64,000 nt of DNA from a virus: positions 1 to 64,000 of the IMG/VR virus record IMGVR_UViG_3300024312_000003. One strand, written 5' to 3'. The notes under the pieces were generated by a model. The model was not told the origin of the DNA, made no database searches, and was given only the letters and a program-made list of their open reading frames with translations. The position numbers were made by a program, and so were the translations under genes. Positions 18,365 through 27,700 of the stretch are shown piece by piece (position 1 is the first letter of the stretch; every line of letters begins with the position of its first letter).

Positions 18365-18757
18365 TCATGCAAAAATTGTTTTATTTGACAGCAACTTCTG
18401 AATGTCTTCAAGCATTTGCTCGTAAGTAGAATACTTGAGACAATTCGGAACAATATCAACAAGACTTTTGGCCAGCGTTTGTTCACAACCTTTCCCATCA
18501 ATACCGCAGATGATGTTTTCAGCGCCTTTGTTTCGCCAAATCACCTTACTAATGTGCACTGGGAACATGATGGCATTATCATCACTGCTCAATTCCATCA
18601 GTTCATTTAATTTCTTTATGGATTCCCTACGGAGTACTTCGTGGTTGACCACCATTCCGTATATTGAAGCCAAAAGAATAAGTCTTTTAGTACGATCGGG
18701 TAAATATGTTTTTAATTTTTCCGATGCCGCATTTTTAAATCTTTCGGTTAGATTCAT
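18365..18757 (-). CDS. hypothetical protein, 130 aa
   Basis: Start chosen at ATG 18757 (MNLTERFKNA), which has a GGAAAG ribosome-binding site; an ATG at 18805 is in the same frame but less well placed. Helical and basic N-terminus (ASEKLKTYLPDRTKRLILL), a central segment with HISKVIWRNKGAENIICGIDGKGCEQ, and a helical C-terminus. It follows the RNase H fusion gene by 56 bases. No known domain recognised. Confidence 0.55.
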   Translation of the reverse strand: MNLTERFKNAASEKLKTYLPDRTKRLILLASIYGMVVNHEVLRRESIKKLNELMELSSDDNAIMFPVHISKVIWRNKGAENIICGIDGKGCEQTLAKSLVDIVPNCLKYSTYEQMLEDIQKLLSNKTIFA

Positions 18758-18813
18758 TTTTCTTTCCGGGATCCTGATTTTTGGCGGAAACAAGATCCCG
18801 CCCAAAAAGATTG

Positions 18814-20346
18814 TTACTTGAAAAAGATGACTCTGGTATTAGAGTCAATCCCAGACCATATCCCAACATCATCACCAGCTTTGATGATTGTTGCGTATCT
18901 AAAGAGATTTTCACCAGCAGACCATGAAACAAAGTAAACCTTTGGATTCTTTGATTCGATTTTCTTAAGAGAATTTCTCTCTAGTGTATCGATGCCGATA
19001 GATAGAGTTATCTCTACATCAGCAGTTCCTCGTTCATTTTTGAACTTACCTTTGACCTTGATTGAAGAACAACCAACTCCAATGCTGGATAGTAATTTTG
19101 TTTCCACTAAAGGTTGAGCTTCTGTGGAATTTTTCTTACCTTGTTTGGTTTGTTGTTCGTATAGCGAATCGGTTATATCGGTCAAAACTATATCGTTTCG
19201 CTCGGTTATAAACGAATCCAATATTTGTCCAAGATCTTCTAAGGACTGATAAGTTCTCTCAGAGAGACGAGGAGGATTTTGTTCCTCAGTTATTGTTGAA
19301 TCGCCTAATGTTTTCAAATCTTTTTTGAAACCAACAGGTGGTTCTATCAGAAGCTCTCCATAGATATTTAGCTTATCATAGATGTTTGCTGAAAAAACCT
19401 TATCTAGGTTAATCACATACATCATGTCCAAGCCATAAATGATTCGACTTTGGAAGTTTCTAATCATTTCAATAACTGGGTCTGGATGAGCTATTTTAAT
19501 AACAGAACCAGTTCTATCACTCATCCGGTTTCCATTCAGATGATTATCCTTACCGTGGTTACCCGTGTAGTAAACACCCGGAGTAATTGTTTCTTGTCGC
19601 GTATTGAAGTAACAATACTTGTTTAAGAAGAAAGGATGTTTTTCATTCACAGACTTCCAGTAACCGTCCGGATCTTTTAGGTCACAAGAGTGATAATCTA
19701 GACTTCTAAGAGCTGTGAATCTACCTATTGTGGCGAGACTATCTGCTCTCTCATTTCCCGTATCACCGTCGTGTCCTTTAACCCATACCATTTTAACAGG
19801 TATGTCCATTGAATCTAATATCTTCTTAGATTCAAGGATTTCTTTCCAGACATCAGTGCTTGCGACTGGATTACCGTCTTTTTTAATCCAGTTTTGACTT
19901 GACCAGATCCTCATCCATTCATTAAATCCTCTGACAGTTAATTCACTATCACTGTTAATGATTGCAAAATCTGGCTTATGTTCTTGAATTATTTTTAGAG
20001 AACGATTCAGAGCCTCGGCTTCCGCTTTATTATTACTGACGTCGTTGATGATTTTAACACCATCTATGACTGTCCCGACTGTTCCGAAAGCATCGATATA
20101 TTTGGTAATCGTTACTGGAAACTTTTGTGTTTCCAAAACAATGGTGTTTTTATCTTGAAAATCAGAAGATTTTACATCAATCAAATCTTCTTTATTAACA
20201 TATCCAACAGAACTAGCAGAAATAGAGCCAAGTCCAATTCCTTTAGTCGGTTCTTTGCATTCAAAGAAATATCCATGAATACCATATCCGGCCTTACCTG
20301 GGTTAGGTTTGACACCACCATCTGCGTAAAGAACTATTCCGTTCAT
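18814..20346 (-). CDS. RNase HI domain fused to unknown C-terminal domain, 510 aa
   Basis: Start ATG 20346. Residues 1-205 form an RNase HI fold with an insertion: D9 in YADGG, E109 in NNKAEAEAL, D133 in NSDSELTV, and H192/D202 in VKGHDGDTGNERAD, the complete D-E-D-D set with the auxiliary histidine. RNase HI cleaves RNA in RNA-DNA hybrids, fitting primer removal. A typical RNase HI is about 155 residues, so a long strand-loop insertion (about 30-95) and about 300 extra C-terminal residues are present. The C-terminal part has a segment near 225-260 (YWKSVNEKHPFFLNKYCYF) and a beta-rich end (VYFVSWSAGENLFRYATIIK); I do not recognise it. It may be a substrate- or partner-binding module. Confidence 0.85.
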   Translation of the reverse strand: MNGIVLYADGGVKPNPGKAGYGIHGYFFECKEPTKGIGLGSISASSVGYVNKEDLIDVKSSDFQDKNTIVLETQKFPVTITKYIDAFGTVGTVIDGVKIINDVSNNKAEAEALNRSLKIIQEHKPDFAIINSDSELTVRGFNEWMRIWSSQNWIKKDGNPVASTDVWKEILESKKILDSMDIPVKMVWVKGHDGDTGNERADSLATIGRFTALRSLDYHSCDLKDPDGYWKSVNEKHPFFLNKYCYFNTRQETITPGVYYTGNHGKDNHLNGNRMSDRTGSVIKIAHPDPVIEMIRNFQSRIIYGLDMMYVINLDKVFSANIYDKLNIYGELLIEPPVGFKKDLKTLGDSTITEEQNPPRLSERTYQSLEDLGQILDSFITERNDIVLTDITDSLYEQQTKQGKKNSTEAQPLVETKLLSSIGVGCSSIKVKGKFKNERGTADVEITLSIGIDTLERNSLKKIESKNPKVYFVSWSAGENLFRYATIIKAGDDVGIWSGIDSNTRVIFFK

Positions 20347-20393
20347 GCAAATCTCTTAATAAGTTTAATCACAATAATTACAGAGTTAGTAAA

Positions 20394-20849
20394 TTAGTTC
20401 TTACAGCTCTTAAGATGGTCGACCATTGATTGGTTATACTTCTTCAGAACAAGAAGATACTGCTGTCTTGTTTTCTTAATGTGATCTAGTAGTTTTTTAA
20501 TTATTTCTTGATCATTAAGATTCATTATTTCTGAAGAATCAATGATGATTTCTGGCGGAATTTCCGGTTTCTGGAACTTACGACAACCAACAAATATCTT
20601 AGCTATCTTATCTTCAGTTTTTGTTTTGTTCTCATTTTTATTTTCTATCGGTTTTTCTTCAGAATGTTTTATTACAGGTGGTGTTTTTACAACACTCTCA
20701 TCTTTAACATCTGTTTTAAGAACTATTATTTCCTTCAATGGTTGCGTCTGGCCATTGAAGGAAATGGTGCTATTTATAGCACATCCTGGCAATGTTAAAA
20801 AAGTCAAGAAAGATATGACGTACTTTAACAAACCGTATTTATTGATCAT
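20394..20849 (-). CDS. lipoprotein, possible outer-membrane spanin-like, 151 aa
   Basis: The N-terminus has a basic start, hydrophobic helix and lipobox (TLPGC, C23), a type II signal peptide, so it is expected to be lipidated and exported. The rest is periplasmic: a charged, Pro/Lys/Glu-rich linker (residues 50-85) and a helical C-terminus (IIKKLLDHIKKTRQQYLLVL). It overlaps the upstream membrane-protein gene by 11 bases. This arrangement (inner-membrane protein followed by a lipoprotein) resembles spanin pairs, but it is larger than classical Rz1. Another o-spanin-like gene lies at 34449, so the assignment is open. Confidence 0.6.
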   Translation of the reverse strand: MINKYGLLKYVISFLTFLTLPGCAINSTISFNGQTQPLKEIIVLKTDVKDESVVKTPPVIKHSEEKPIENKNENKTKTEDKIAKIFVGCRKFQKPEIPPEIIIDSSEIMNLNDQEIIKKLLDHIKKTRQQYLLVLKKYNQSMVDHLKSCKN

Positions 20850-21123
20850 TATAGATATCCTCTAATTCTTTACCAACCCAATGGTCCTTTTTGTCTTGTT
20901 TTTGTTCTATAACTGGTGTGTTCTTTTTACTGACTTCCTCAGAAATTCTAAATAGCTTAGATAGAACTAAATAATTCAATATCAAAGAGAACAGAAGAAC
21001 AACGATTACGGAGGTGGTAAATTTATTATCCTTTACAATTGTCTTGAAAGGCTTACCACCAAAAAACATTTCACTTATAAAAGGCCATAACCAGAATAAA
21101 CCTTTTATTAAATCCACTAACAT
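20839..21123 (-). CDS. inner-membrane protein, 94 aa
   Basis: Start chosen at ATG 21123 (MLVDLIKGLF), with an AAGGA ribosome-binding site; a longer in-frame reading to 21186 has no ribosome-binding site. It has a hydrophobic N-terminal stretch (LIKGLFWLWPFISEMFFGG) and a clear membrane helix (TTSVIVVLLFSLILNYLVL), then a charged C-terminus (EEVSKKNTPVIEQKQDKKD). The 'WPFISEMFFGGKPFKTIVKDNK' pattern followed by a membrane helix occurs in small phage membrane proteins often placed near lysis genes. It is overlapped by the lipoprotein gene, suggesting they act together. Confidence 0.65.
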   Translation of the reverse strand: MLVDLIKGLFWLWPFISEMFFGGKPFKTIVKDNKFTTSVIVVLLFSLILNYLVLSKLFRISEEVSKKNTPVIEQKQDKKDHWVGKELEDIYNDQ

Positions 21124-21225
21124 TTTGCTATCCTTAATTTTGTGTACATATCCCGCGATTATATCTTTTATAATTAGAATTGTCAACTATTAATTTAACG
21201 TCAATGCGACGGTAGAGAGATTACC

Positions 21226-22545
21226 ATGCATTCATCTAAAAGCTTCTGCAATATTTCTGCTTTTTTATCAAACACCCCTGGAGTTGTATCCGGTTTTGGT
21301 GAATTGAGTCAAAACAGCTATACCTTTAGTCGCGAAATTGGAATTCATCAAAAGAATTCTGTTCCAGGCTTTACCATTCTCAATCTAAAGACTGTAAATG
21401 ATGCAGGAACTAGAATTGAAATGGATCAAATTCTGATTGATCAAGCAATATTTTTATCTAAAGCCATATACGATTATATCGGAGGGCTGGTAGGTGAAGT
21501 ATTTGCTGATCAGGTTTTGCAAAACCTGCAACCTCTTTTGACTGCTCAAGGTATTGATTCAGTCATAGTTGGTCCTGTTTCTGAAAGAAACGGCAGATGG
21601 TTTCCAGACTGGATAAAATGGGTAAGTGATACTTATCCCCATACAAACGATAACACCATTTGGTTTAGTGATTCGTCTTTAACATCACAGTATTCGGAAT
21701 ACGATATAGTCGTTGTTCCATCTATAACGCCAATTGATAGTTTCTTTTTGGCCTACAGCACTGTAAACACCAACATTGCTAATCTGGATTTTTCAGACAT
21801 TCAGACAGCTATTCAAGTTGCTAGAGGCATATATCCATTTACCTACCAAGACACAACGTACTATGATTACGTTAATCCTCTTAATGTAAATCAAAAGATA
21901 CCATGCCCTTGGAGTGTCATTATCTATGGCCCGGCTGGTAATAACATCGATGCAAAGAAAGAAGCTATTGCTTCATACATCCTAGCTAACTCGACAAGAG
22001 ATAGAACTGATTGGGTTAAAATCTTCCCCGATATATTCAGACGAACCGAGTTCATCCTTGCTCCACACTGGCATAAGTACGCCATTCCAAACAGAGCAAT
22101 AGATGAAGGTGTGTATTCCCCTATAGCTCAAGTTAACCAGATTGGTTCCTTCTTAAAACTGGTGGTGCCGAGTTATACTCAAACTCATATCGATGATAAC
22201 AGCTGTGTGTTTGGCCATAGTTTTAACTCGCTGGCAATAAGTTCAATCGGTAGCATTGAAAATAGAGATTCTAAATTCAAACTAACTGATTTTTATCCAG
22301 ACTACATAGACGTACCATCCACCAGTGTTGATTTTAGCAGAATGGATCCTGCTACTCAACAATTTAGCACGCATCTTAACACCATGCTTTCAATTGCTGA
22401 AGACATGACGCAGTTTAGCGATGTTCCTGCTGGATACACAAAACTCATTAGAGATAATGTCTTGTTCGTTGTTCGCAATATGAATAACGTACAGTTCTTG
22501 GTTGCCTCTAAAGCATCTGTTAATTCTCTGATGGGAATTGTTTAA
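21226..22545 (+). CDS. putative virion structural (sheath- or baseplate-like) protein, 439 aa
   Basis: Start ATG 21226, ribosome-binding site GAGAGA. An alpha/beta protein without membrane segments. Residues about 225-260 (PCPWSVIIYGPAGNNIDAKKEAI) resemble an NTPase loop only superficially. It begins a plus-strand unit with two further genes ended by the repeated terminator, and lies close to a spike gene. I infer a tail or baseplate role from position and composition; no family is recognised. Confidence 0.6.
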   Translation: MHSSKSFCNISAFLSNTPGVVSGFGELSQNSYTFSREIGIHQKNSVPGFTILNLKTVNDAGTRIEMDQILIDQAIFLSKAIYDYIGGLVGEVFADQVLQNLQPLLTAQGIDSVIVGPVSERNGRWFPDWIKWVSDTYPHTNDNTIWFSDSSLTSQYSEYDIVVVPSITPIDSFFLAYSTVNTNIANLDFSDIQTAIQVARGIYPFTYQDTTYYDYVNPLNVNQKIPCPWSVIIYGPAGNNIDAKKEAIASYILANSTRDRTDWVKIFPDIFRRTEFILAPHWHKYAIPNRAIDEGVYSPIAQVNQIGSFLKLVVPSYTQTHIDDNSCVFGHSFNSLAISSIGSIENRDSKFKLTDFYPDYIDVPSTSVDFSRMDPATQQFSTHLNTMLSIAEDMTQFSDVPAGYTKLIRDNVLFVVRNMNNVQFLVASKASVNSLMGIV

Positions 22546-22559
22546 TTTAGGAGCAATTA

Positions 22560-23180
22560 ATGAATTTGATTCCACCAATCGGTGCCACTGGTGTTTATCA
22601 GCTATTGGCTCCTTTTAGTTCACAACTTGTAAGTGGTGCAATTTATGAATGCATGGCTGTTAGAACTCTAACAGACATCATCACTCTTGGATTAGACCCA
22701 TTTACTGAGTATTACGAACCTAATGGAATATCTGAGACGATTTATAAAAATCATCTGGCAGCAAAGGGATGCATCGTCTCACTGAGATCTTCTTCTGGCA
22801 AGTGGGTTTACGTTCCTTCGCACTATATACAAAGCTATCCTAATATAGGTGGCATTAGATATACCGGATTGATATTGTCCGCAAACATAGGTCCTGTACC
22901 GGATAGTCTTGCACTGGGTCCTGTTCGTCAGAAAATAACAGACGTTATCAGTGAATATTTGGGAGTATCCACTTCTGTTAATGTGGTAGCAATAACAGAT
23001 ACAAAACTCATAGCTCAAGACATAGCTACTTCAATAGAAGCAAATAGACAAGCCAACATTGCAAATGTCAGAACAGACTACTCCAGATACTTAGAAGAGA
23101 AAAATAAAGCAGACGCATTACAAGTAAAGTTAACTCAACTTGAAAACTATATAGCCGCTAACATCCCACCTACACCTTGA
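22560..23180 (+). CDS. putative virion protein, 206 aa
   Basis: Start ATG 22560 with a clear ribosome-binding site (TAGGAG). The first 100 residues are beta-rich (MNLIPPIGATGVYQLLAPF; CIVSLRSSSGKWVYVPSHYI); the C-terminus is a predicted coiled coil (SRYLEEKNKADALQVKLTQLENY). A compact beta domain plus coiled coil fits a phage structural connector. It is probably co-transcribed with its upstream neighbour (15 bases apart). Confidence 0.6.
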   Translation: MNLIPPIGATGVYQLLAPFSSQLVSGAIYECMAVRTLTDIITLGLDPFTEYYEPNGISETIYKNHLAAKGCIVSLRSSSGKWVYVPSHYIQSYPNIGGIRYTGLILSANIGPVPDSLALGPVRQKITDVISEYLGVSTSVNVVAITDTKLIAQDIATSIEANRQANIANVRTDYSRYLEEKNKADALQVKLTQLENYIAANIPPTP

Positions 23181-23193
23181 ATATACGATAATC

Positions 23194-23523
23194 ATGAGTA
23201 GTACTAATAAAGATAAATGGAAACATTTGATTTTCGTATCGGATGAAAAGGCAAGTGTTAGATATGTGGCGGATATAGTTAAGAATATCAACTCACAGTT
23301 AACTCGTGGAATGTTTAAAGAGTTATCGGATGAAATGATTGAAGTCTCTAAACTTAATCTTCGTGAAGTCTCGGTACCATGTATTGTTGCAGTTCTAAGA
23401 TCGACATATGCTTTTAGATCAAAGATACCTGGTTGGTTTGATTTAATATTGAGTGTTGAAGATAGTTTCTTAGAATCAAATAAGAATCCGGACAAATTGT
23501 TGCGAGGATTACTTAACCCATAA
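23194..23523 (+). CDS. hypothetical protein, 109 aa
   Basis: Start ATG 23194, 13 bases after the previous stop. A small alpha/beta protein, KHLIFVSDEKASVRYVADIVKN at the start, then a helical section and LRSTYAFRSKIPGW. A regulatory or virion role cannot be decided. Last gene of the plus-strand unit before the repeated terminator. Confidence 0.55.
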   Translation: MSSTNKDKWKHLIFVSDEKASVRYVADIVKNINSQLTRGMFKELSDEMIEVSKLNLREVSVPCIVAVLRSTYAFRSKIPGWFDLILSVEDSFLESNKNPDKLLRGLLNP

Positions 23524-23555
23524 GGCATAAAGAGGGGAATTCCCCTCTTTATGCC
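23524..23555. terminator. bidirectional terminator palindrome, copy 3
   Basis: Perfect 32-bp palindrome, half-site GGCATAAAGAGGGGAA, filling the space between the stops at 23523 and 23557. Confidence 0.85.
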
Positions 23556-23556
23556 G

Positions 23557-24555
23557 TTACACATTAGGTGCCTCAATATTCGAGCTAGATATCAATTTAC
23601 CAACAGTGGCAGTACCTGCCACTTGAAGAGTCCCATCAATATCAATCTCATCCGCATCGATTTGACTACCACTAATCGGACCTCTTCCAGATCCACCTGA
23701 AGATATAGACCTGAGTCCAGAAGTAGTTGTAAGTAAATCCACTTTTAGATTTTGATTAATTGTGCAATTACCAGTAGTTGTTGTTTCCGGTACAGTATTC
23801 AAGGTTGTATCTGCCTTTGTGGTTATGTCGGTGGTTATGACATTAACACTATTGCCGGCTATGATGTCTATTTTATTTCCAGCCTTTATTTCGATGTTAT
23901 TGGGAGCGTAAACTCTTATATCTTTACGATCTATATCGACATGCGATTCGTCCGCATTCTTAAGTTCAATTCTAACGTTGGTAGAATCCAAGCTGATAAA
24001 ATTACCTATGTCATCTTGGAATATGAAATTACCATCTTTGGTATTTATCTGAAACGTATATGCGAATGGTTCACCGTCAGATTTCGAGGTATAAAGAGTT
24101 ATAAGTTTTTTGTGCGTAGATATTTCAAAGAAGTAAGTATTACTTGCTGTACCTGTTTCAGATTCTTTTTGAGTATTGCTGAAAGCAAATATAACGGTCT
24201 CTAATTTACGAAGTTTCATGTCGTATTCTAGAGTGGTCCAATAATACCTATCTGTTTCACCATAGCGATAGATTACAACCTTTTCACCACGTCTTACATC
24301 CGGCGGGGTAACTCTATTGCTAATTCCAACAGGCAACCACGTCGCTCTAATTGAGGCAGTCACATCTATGCTGGTGGCGTATGTTGAACCATCTTTAGAT
24401 TTACCACCCGTCTCCAATATGGAAACATTATCAGATATCTCACCATCTAAGAATGGAAGGTCTTCAATCGGTGTTACTTCTATGTCTTTACTGGTAAGTG
24501 GTTTATTAGCGGCAACTATGCCTAAACCGTATATGTGTAATTTGGTTATTTCCAT
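23557..24555 (-). CDS. baseplate central spike-like protein, 332 aa
   Basis: Start ATG 24555. The N-terminal 90 residues look like a beta-barrel (OB-fold) hub domain with RGEKVVIYRYGETDRYYW. From about 150 the chain becomes short beta strands with a repeated pattern (DGNFIFQDDIGNFISLDS; NNIEIKAGNKIDIIAGNSVNVIT; ADEIDIDGTLQVAGTATVGK), the hallmark of a triangular beta-helix membrane-piercing spike, similar in organisation to phage P2 gpV and phiKZ spike proteins. The role is to cap the tail tube and pierce the outer membrane. No metal-binding HxH apex motif is seen at the C-terminus. A single-gene minus-strand unit, with its promoter in the divergent region. Confidence 0.8.
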   Translation of the reverse strand: MEITKLHIYGLGIVAANKPLTSKDIEVTPIEDLPFLDGEISDNVSILETGGKSKDGSTYATSIDVTASIRATWLPVGISNRVTPPDVRRGEKVVIYRYGETDRYYWTTLEYDMKLRKLETVIFAFSNTQKESETGTASNTYFFEISTHKKLITLYTSKSDGEPFAYTFQINTKDGNFIFQDDIGNFISLDSTNVRIELKNADESHVDIDRKDIRVYAPNNIEIKAGNKIDIIAGNSVNVITTDITTKADTTLNTVPETTTTGNCTINQNLKVDLLTTTSGLRSISSGGSGRGPISGSQIDADEIDIDGTLQVAGTATVGKLISSSNIEAPNV

Positions 24556-24624
24556 TTTAAACCTTGTATTTTTTCATAGGGAAAACTTATCATCTGATAA
24601 GGTTAGTTTGGAAGAAATATACTC
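24556..24624. promoter_or_regulatory. divergent region with 16-bp palindrome
   Basis: A 69-base spacer between the spike and SbcC-like genes. It contains the near-perfect palindrome CTTATCATCTGATAAG at 24586-24601 (7-base arms, 2-base centre), which could be an operator for a dimeric regulator or a weak hairpin in the leader of the SbcC-like gene. Confidence 0.35.
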
Positions 24625-27114
24625 ATGAAACTAAACTACATAGAGCTATTCAAATACAAAAGAATGGCTTTGAATAACATTACGTTGATTCGCATAACTC
24701 CAGAAACAAAGGTACAAACAATTCTGGGAACAAACGGAAGCGGTAAATCTTCTCTGCTATCAGAGATGACTCCTCTTCCTTCTAGTAAAGATAATTTTCA
24801 TAAAGACGGATACAAGAAAATTAGCTATACCCATAACGGTAAAGAATATTTTCTATCCAGCGTATTTCATCCGGCTCAAAGACATTCTTTTAAAATCGGA
24901 CAAGACGGTGAAGAACTTAATCCAGGTGGAACCGTTACTGTTCAGAAAGAATTGGTATTTCAACACTTCGGTATCAAGCAGCATCATCACGACTTGATAA
25001 CGGGTGTTGAAAAATTCACAACCATGTCTCCAATCCGAAGAAGAGAATGGTTGACTGAGCTTTGTGATGAAAATTACGATTATGCTCTAGTCGTCTATTC
25101 GAGAGCAAGAGAAAAGCAAAGAGATATATCTGGAGCTTTAAAGCTTGCTAAGAAAAGACTCGTGTCTGAGCAAACTAAACTAATCCACGAAGAAGACATC
25201 AAACGTCTTAAAGATCAGATATCTGCTCTTGCACTGGACATTGATAAAATTTATCAAATAAGGAACGATAATCCTAAAACAGTACAGGATGTTCTTGATG
25301 ATAAACAATCTATCGAAAATCTTATACAATCGTATTCAAAAGAAGCTTTTAAGATTCTCGCCGTTATCGGTAAGAAAGCAAACTTCATATCTTCCGAATA
25401 CGATGAGTGTATAACGATTAAGAGAGAAGAAATTGCTCAGATTCAAACTAAGATCACTATAAGTAATCAAGAGTATCAAGATCTTAGCGAATACATGGCG
25501 CAGTTCAAGACGGAGGGTGGTTCTGATGGATCTGATCTAGATGAAAATATGAGAAGGCATCTAGAACGCCGTAAAACACTCTCTAGCGCGATTAAAACAC
25601 AAGTTCCAATACTCGATGCCAATACTGCAATTTTTGCTTTAGAGAGCATTTATGAAGATTTGATGAGTATCTTAGTTAATCTTCCGATAAACGAAGAGGA
25701 TTACTATACTCAATCAAAAATAGATTCTTATAAACAATCTATAAATTCTGACAAAGAAAAACTATTCGACTATGAGAATAGAATCAATCGCCTTGCTCAT
25801 GAAAAAGAACACTATGACGCTTTAGAAAATAGCGATAGTGTTGATTGTCCTAAATGCAGTCATAAATGGGTAGTCGGATACAGTAAGAAGAAACATGATG
25901 AATTAAAAAACATCATAATTAAAGGAACTGAAGCAATCCAGGCTCTTAAGAAAAGAATCGAAGAGAATAATCAAAAATTACAAGAGCAAGAAGATTACTT
26001 CGATAATTTCTCCAAGGTTTTTAATTCTTTCAGGTCTGCTCCTGTTTTGAAACCACTATGGGAAGAGCTAATAAATTCAGACATCTTAAAGAAATCACCG
26101 TTCAACGCTATTCGAATGATTGAGCTTTATAAATCAGACGTTAGTAGAACTGTAGAGATTGAAACAATCAATAAGGATGTTGAGCGATTAGGTCATCTTA
26201 TTGAAATTAGGAATAAGGCCAATTCAGAAGACTCCATTAAGGCTAAGACTAGAATTGATCATGTTGAGAAATATCTGGGTGAATTAAACAGACAGCTTCA
26301 TAAGGCAAAGAATGAACTGAGTGAATTGATTGATTACCGAAACGGCATTGTCGAATTAGAAAAAATTCAAGATCAATTATTGAAACTCTCTAAAGAACAT
26401 TCGAATAGCTCGCTCGAAGCTCTGGAAGTTTTGAGAAACGAAATAGCTACAGAGTGCCTTAAGAAATTACAAATTGAACTAGCTCAGAAGAATGCGATCT
26501 TGACTGACGCAATGATGCAAAATAACATCATTGCTGACATAGAACGAAACATCAAGTTTTATGAAGAGCAACTAAGTATCGCGGATGCTGTCGTTGAGGC
26601 ACTGTCTCCAACCGAAGGATTGATAGCGGAAGGATTATTGGGGTTTATAAAGTCTTATGTTTCTAAAATGAACATTTTGATATCCAGAATATGGACTTAC
26701 AGAATGGAAGTTCAAGATTGTAAAGACGCTGATTCTGAATCTGCCGAACTAGACTACAAATTTCCAGTAATCATTCAATCGGATGATAATAGGATTCCGG
26801 ATGTATCTAAATGCAGTACCGGTCAAAGAGAAATCATCGATCTTTCATTTAAGATTGTTGCGATGAATTATCTTGGTATGTCTAATTTTCCTTTGGTTTT
26901 AGATGAGTTGGGTTCAGCAATGGATCCAGAACATCGCTTCCAAGTCGTGCATCTTATAAACTTCCTGATTGAGCAGTGTTCTTTTAGCCAGTTGTTTATT
27001 GTAAGTCACGATTATGCTCAGTATGGATCTTTGGGCAATATGCAAACTTGTGTTATCTGTCCAAACAACATCGTTGTGCCTGATAAATATAACGAACACG
27101 TTGTTATTAGCTGA
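24625..27114 (+). CDS. SbcC/Rad50/T4 gp46-like recombination ATPase, 829 aa
   Basis: Start ATG 24625. Walker A ILGTNGSGKSS at residues 33-43 (K41), long coiled-coil arms (about 170-400 and 440-680), a zinc hook CPKC at residues 408-411, ABC signature CSTGQREIID at about 729-738, and Walker B VLDELGSAMDP near 758-768. This is the full architecture of the SMC-like subunit of the Mre11-Rad50/SbcCD/gp46-gp47 nuclease, which processes DNA ends during recombination-dependent replication. The partner nuclease (SbcD/gp47) is not adjacent and not seen in this window. A single-gene plus-strand unit between a divergent promoter and the repeated terminator. Confidence 0.9.
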   Translation: MKLNYIELFKYKRMALNNITLIRITPETKVQTILGTNGSGKSSLLSEMTPLPSSKDNFHKDGYKKISYTHNGKEYFLSSVFHPAQRHSFKIGQDGEELNPGGTVTVQKELVFQHFGIKQHHHDLITGVEKFTTMSPIRRREWLTELCDENYDYALVVYSRAREKQRDISGALKLAKKRLVSEQTKLIHEEDIKRLKDQISALALDIDKIYQIRNDNPKTVQDVLDDKQSIENLIQSYSKEAFKILAVIGKKANFISSEYDECITIKREEIAQIQTKITISNQEYQDLSEYMAQFKTEGGSDGSDLDENMRRHLERRKTLSSAIKTQVPILDANTAIFALESIYEDLMSILVNLPINEEDYYTQSKIDSYKQSINSDKEKLFDYENRINRLAHEKEHYDALENSDSVDCPKCSHKWVVGYSKKKHDELKNIIIKGTEAIQALKKRIEENNQKLQEQEDYFDNFSKVFNSFRSAPVLKPLWEELINSDILKKSPFNAIRMIELYKSDVSRTVEIETINKDVERLGHLIEIRNKANSEDSIKAKTRIDHVEKYLGELNRQLHKAKNELSELIDYRNGIVELEKIQDQLLKLSKEHSNSSLEALEVLRNEIATECLKKLQIELAQKNAILTDAMMQNNIIADIERNIKFYEEQLSIADAVVEALSPTEGLIAEGLLGFIKSYVSKMNILISRIWTYRMEVQDCKDADSESAELDYKFPVIIQSDDNRIPDVSKCSTGQREIIDLSFKIVAMNYLGMSNFPLVLDELGSAMDPEHRFQVVHLINFLIEQCSFSQLFIVSHDYAQYGSLGNMQTCVICPNNIVVPDKYNEHVVIS

Positions 27115-27117
27115 TAC

Positions 27118-27149
27118 GGCATAAAGAGGGGAATTCCCCTCTTTATGCC
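27118..27149. terminator. bidirectional terminator palindrome, copy 4
   Basis: Perfect 32-bp palindrome (half-site GGCATAAAGAGGGGAA) between convergent stops at 27114 and 27151. Confidence 0.85.
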
Positions 27150-27150
27150 G

Positions 27151-27699
27151 TTATATGACTTGATTAAATCCGTCTAACTGAGTGTTAGTTAAAAGATTCA
27201 ATCTGTTTGCATAAGTTATGGTAACAGGAACAGCTACAGAGTCTATCCAGATTAAAGATTCTGGATCGGCTTCTAAGAGTAGTGATGTGGTCGTCAGAGA
27301 ATTCAGTGCGGTGTTCTTAATGTCTTCTGCTGCCAGAGGATAACTTAAACTCAAATTAATCTGATTAAGTATTTCATGAATTGTGAAATCACCATCATTA
27401 TCGACGTATATGGTCAAAGGAGTAGTTACTCCTTGAAAATGAGTCTTTAACTCTCTGCGACGATACATCAGTGCGTTACTTAGTTTTTGATAGTAACGAT
27501 CATCGTAGTCTGTATCTGTGTCGAATTTAATCAGCGTATTTGGGTCATCCAGTATTTCTGGACGAGTGTCTAGTCGCTGAGGGCTACTGTATCTTACTTT
27601 AGATAAAGGTATTCTTATTCCTTCTGATTCGAATATCAAATCAGTTAGAAGTTCTAATCTACTTTTACCAAGGTCTTCATTGTCAATAACGACTGTCAT
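27151..27699 (-). CDS. putative virion protein, 182 aa
   Basis: Start ATG 27699, one base after the stop of the upstream gene (TAAtATG), so translation is coupled. Contains RYSSPQRLDTRPEILDDPNT, then a region with TPLTIYVDNDGDFTIHEIL and a beta-rich C-terminus (DPESLIWIDSVAVPVTITY). The coupling with a larger protein and position opposite the fibre genes suggest a tail or baseplate role; no family recognised. Confidence 0.6.
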   Translation of the reverse strand: MTVVIDNEDLGKSRLELLTDLIFESEGIRIPLSKVRYSSPQRLDTRPEILDDPNTLIKFDTDTDYDDRYYQKLSNALMYRRRELKTHFQGVTTPLTIYVDNDGDFTIHEILNQINLSLSYPLAAEDIKNTALNSLTTTSLLLEADPESLIWIDSVAVPVTITYANRLNLLTNTQLDGFNQVI

Positions 27700-27700
27700 A

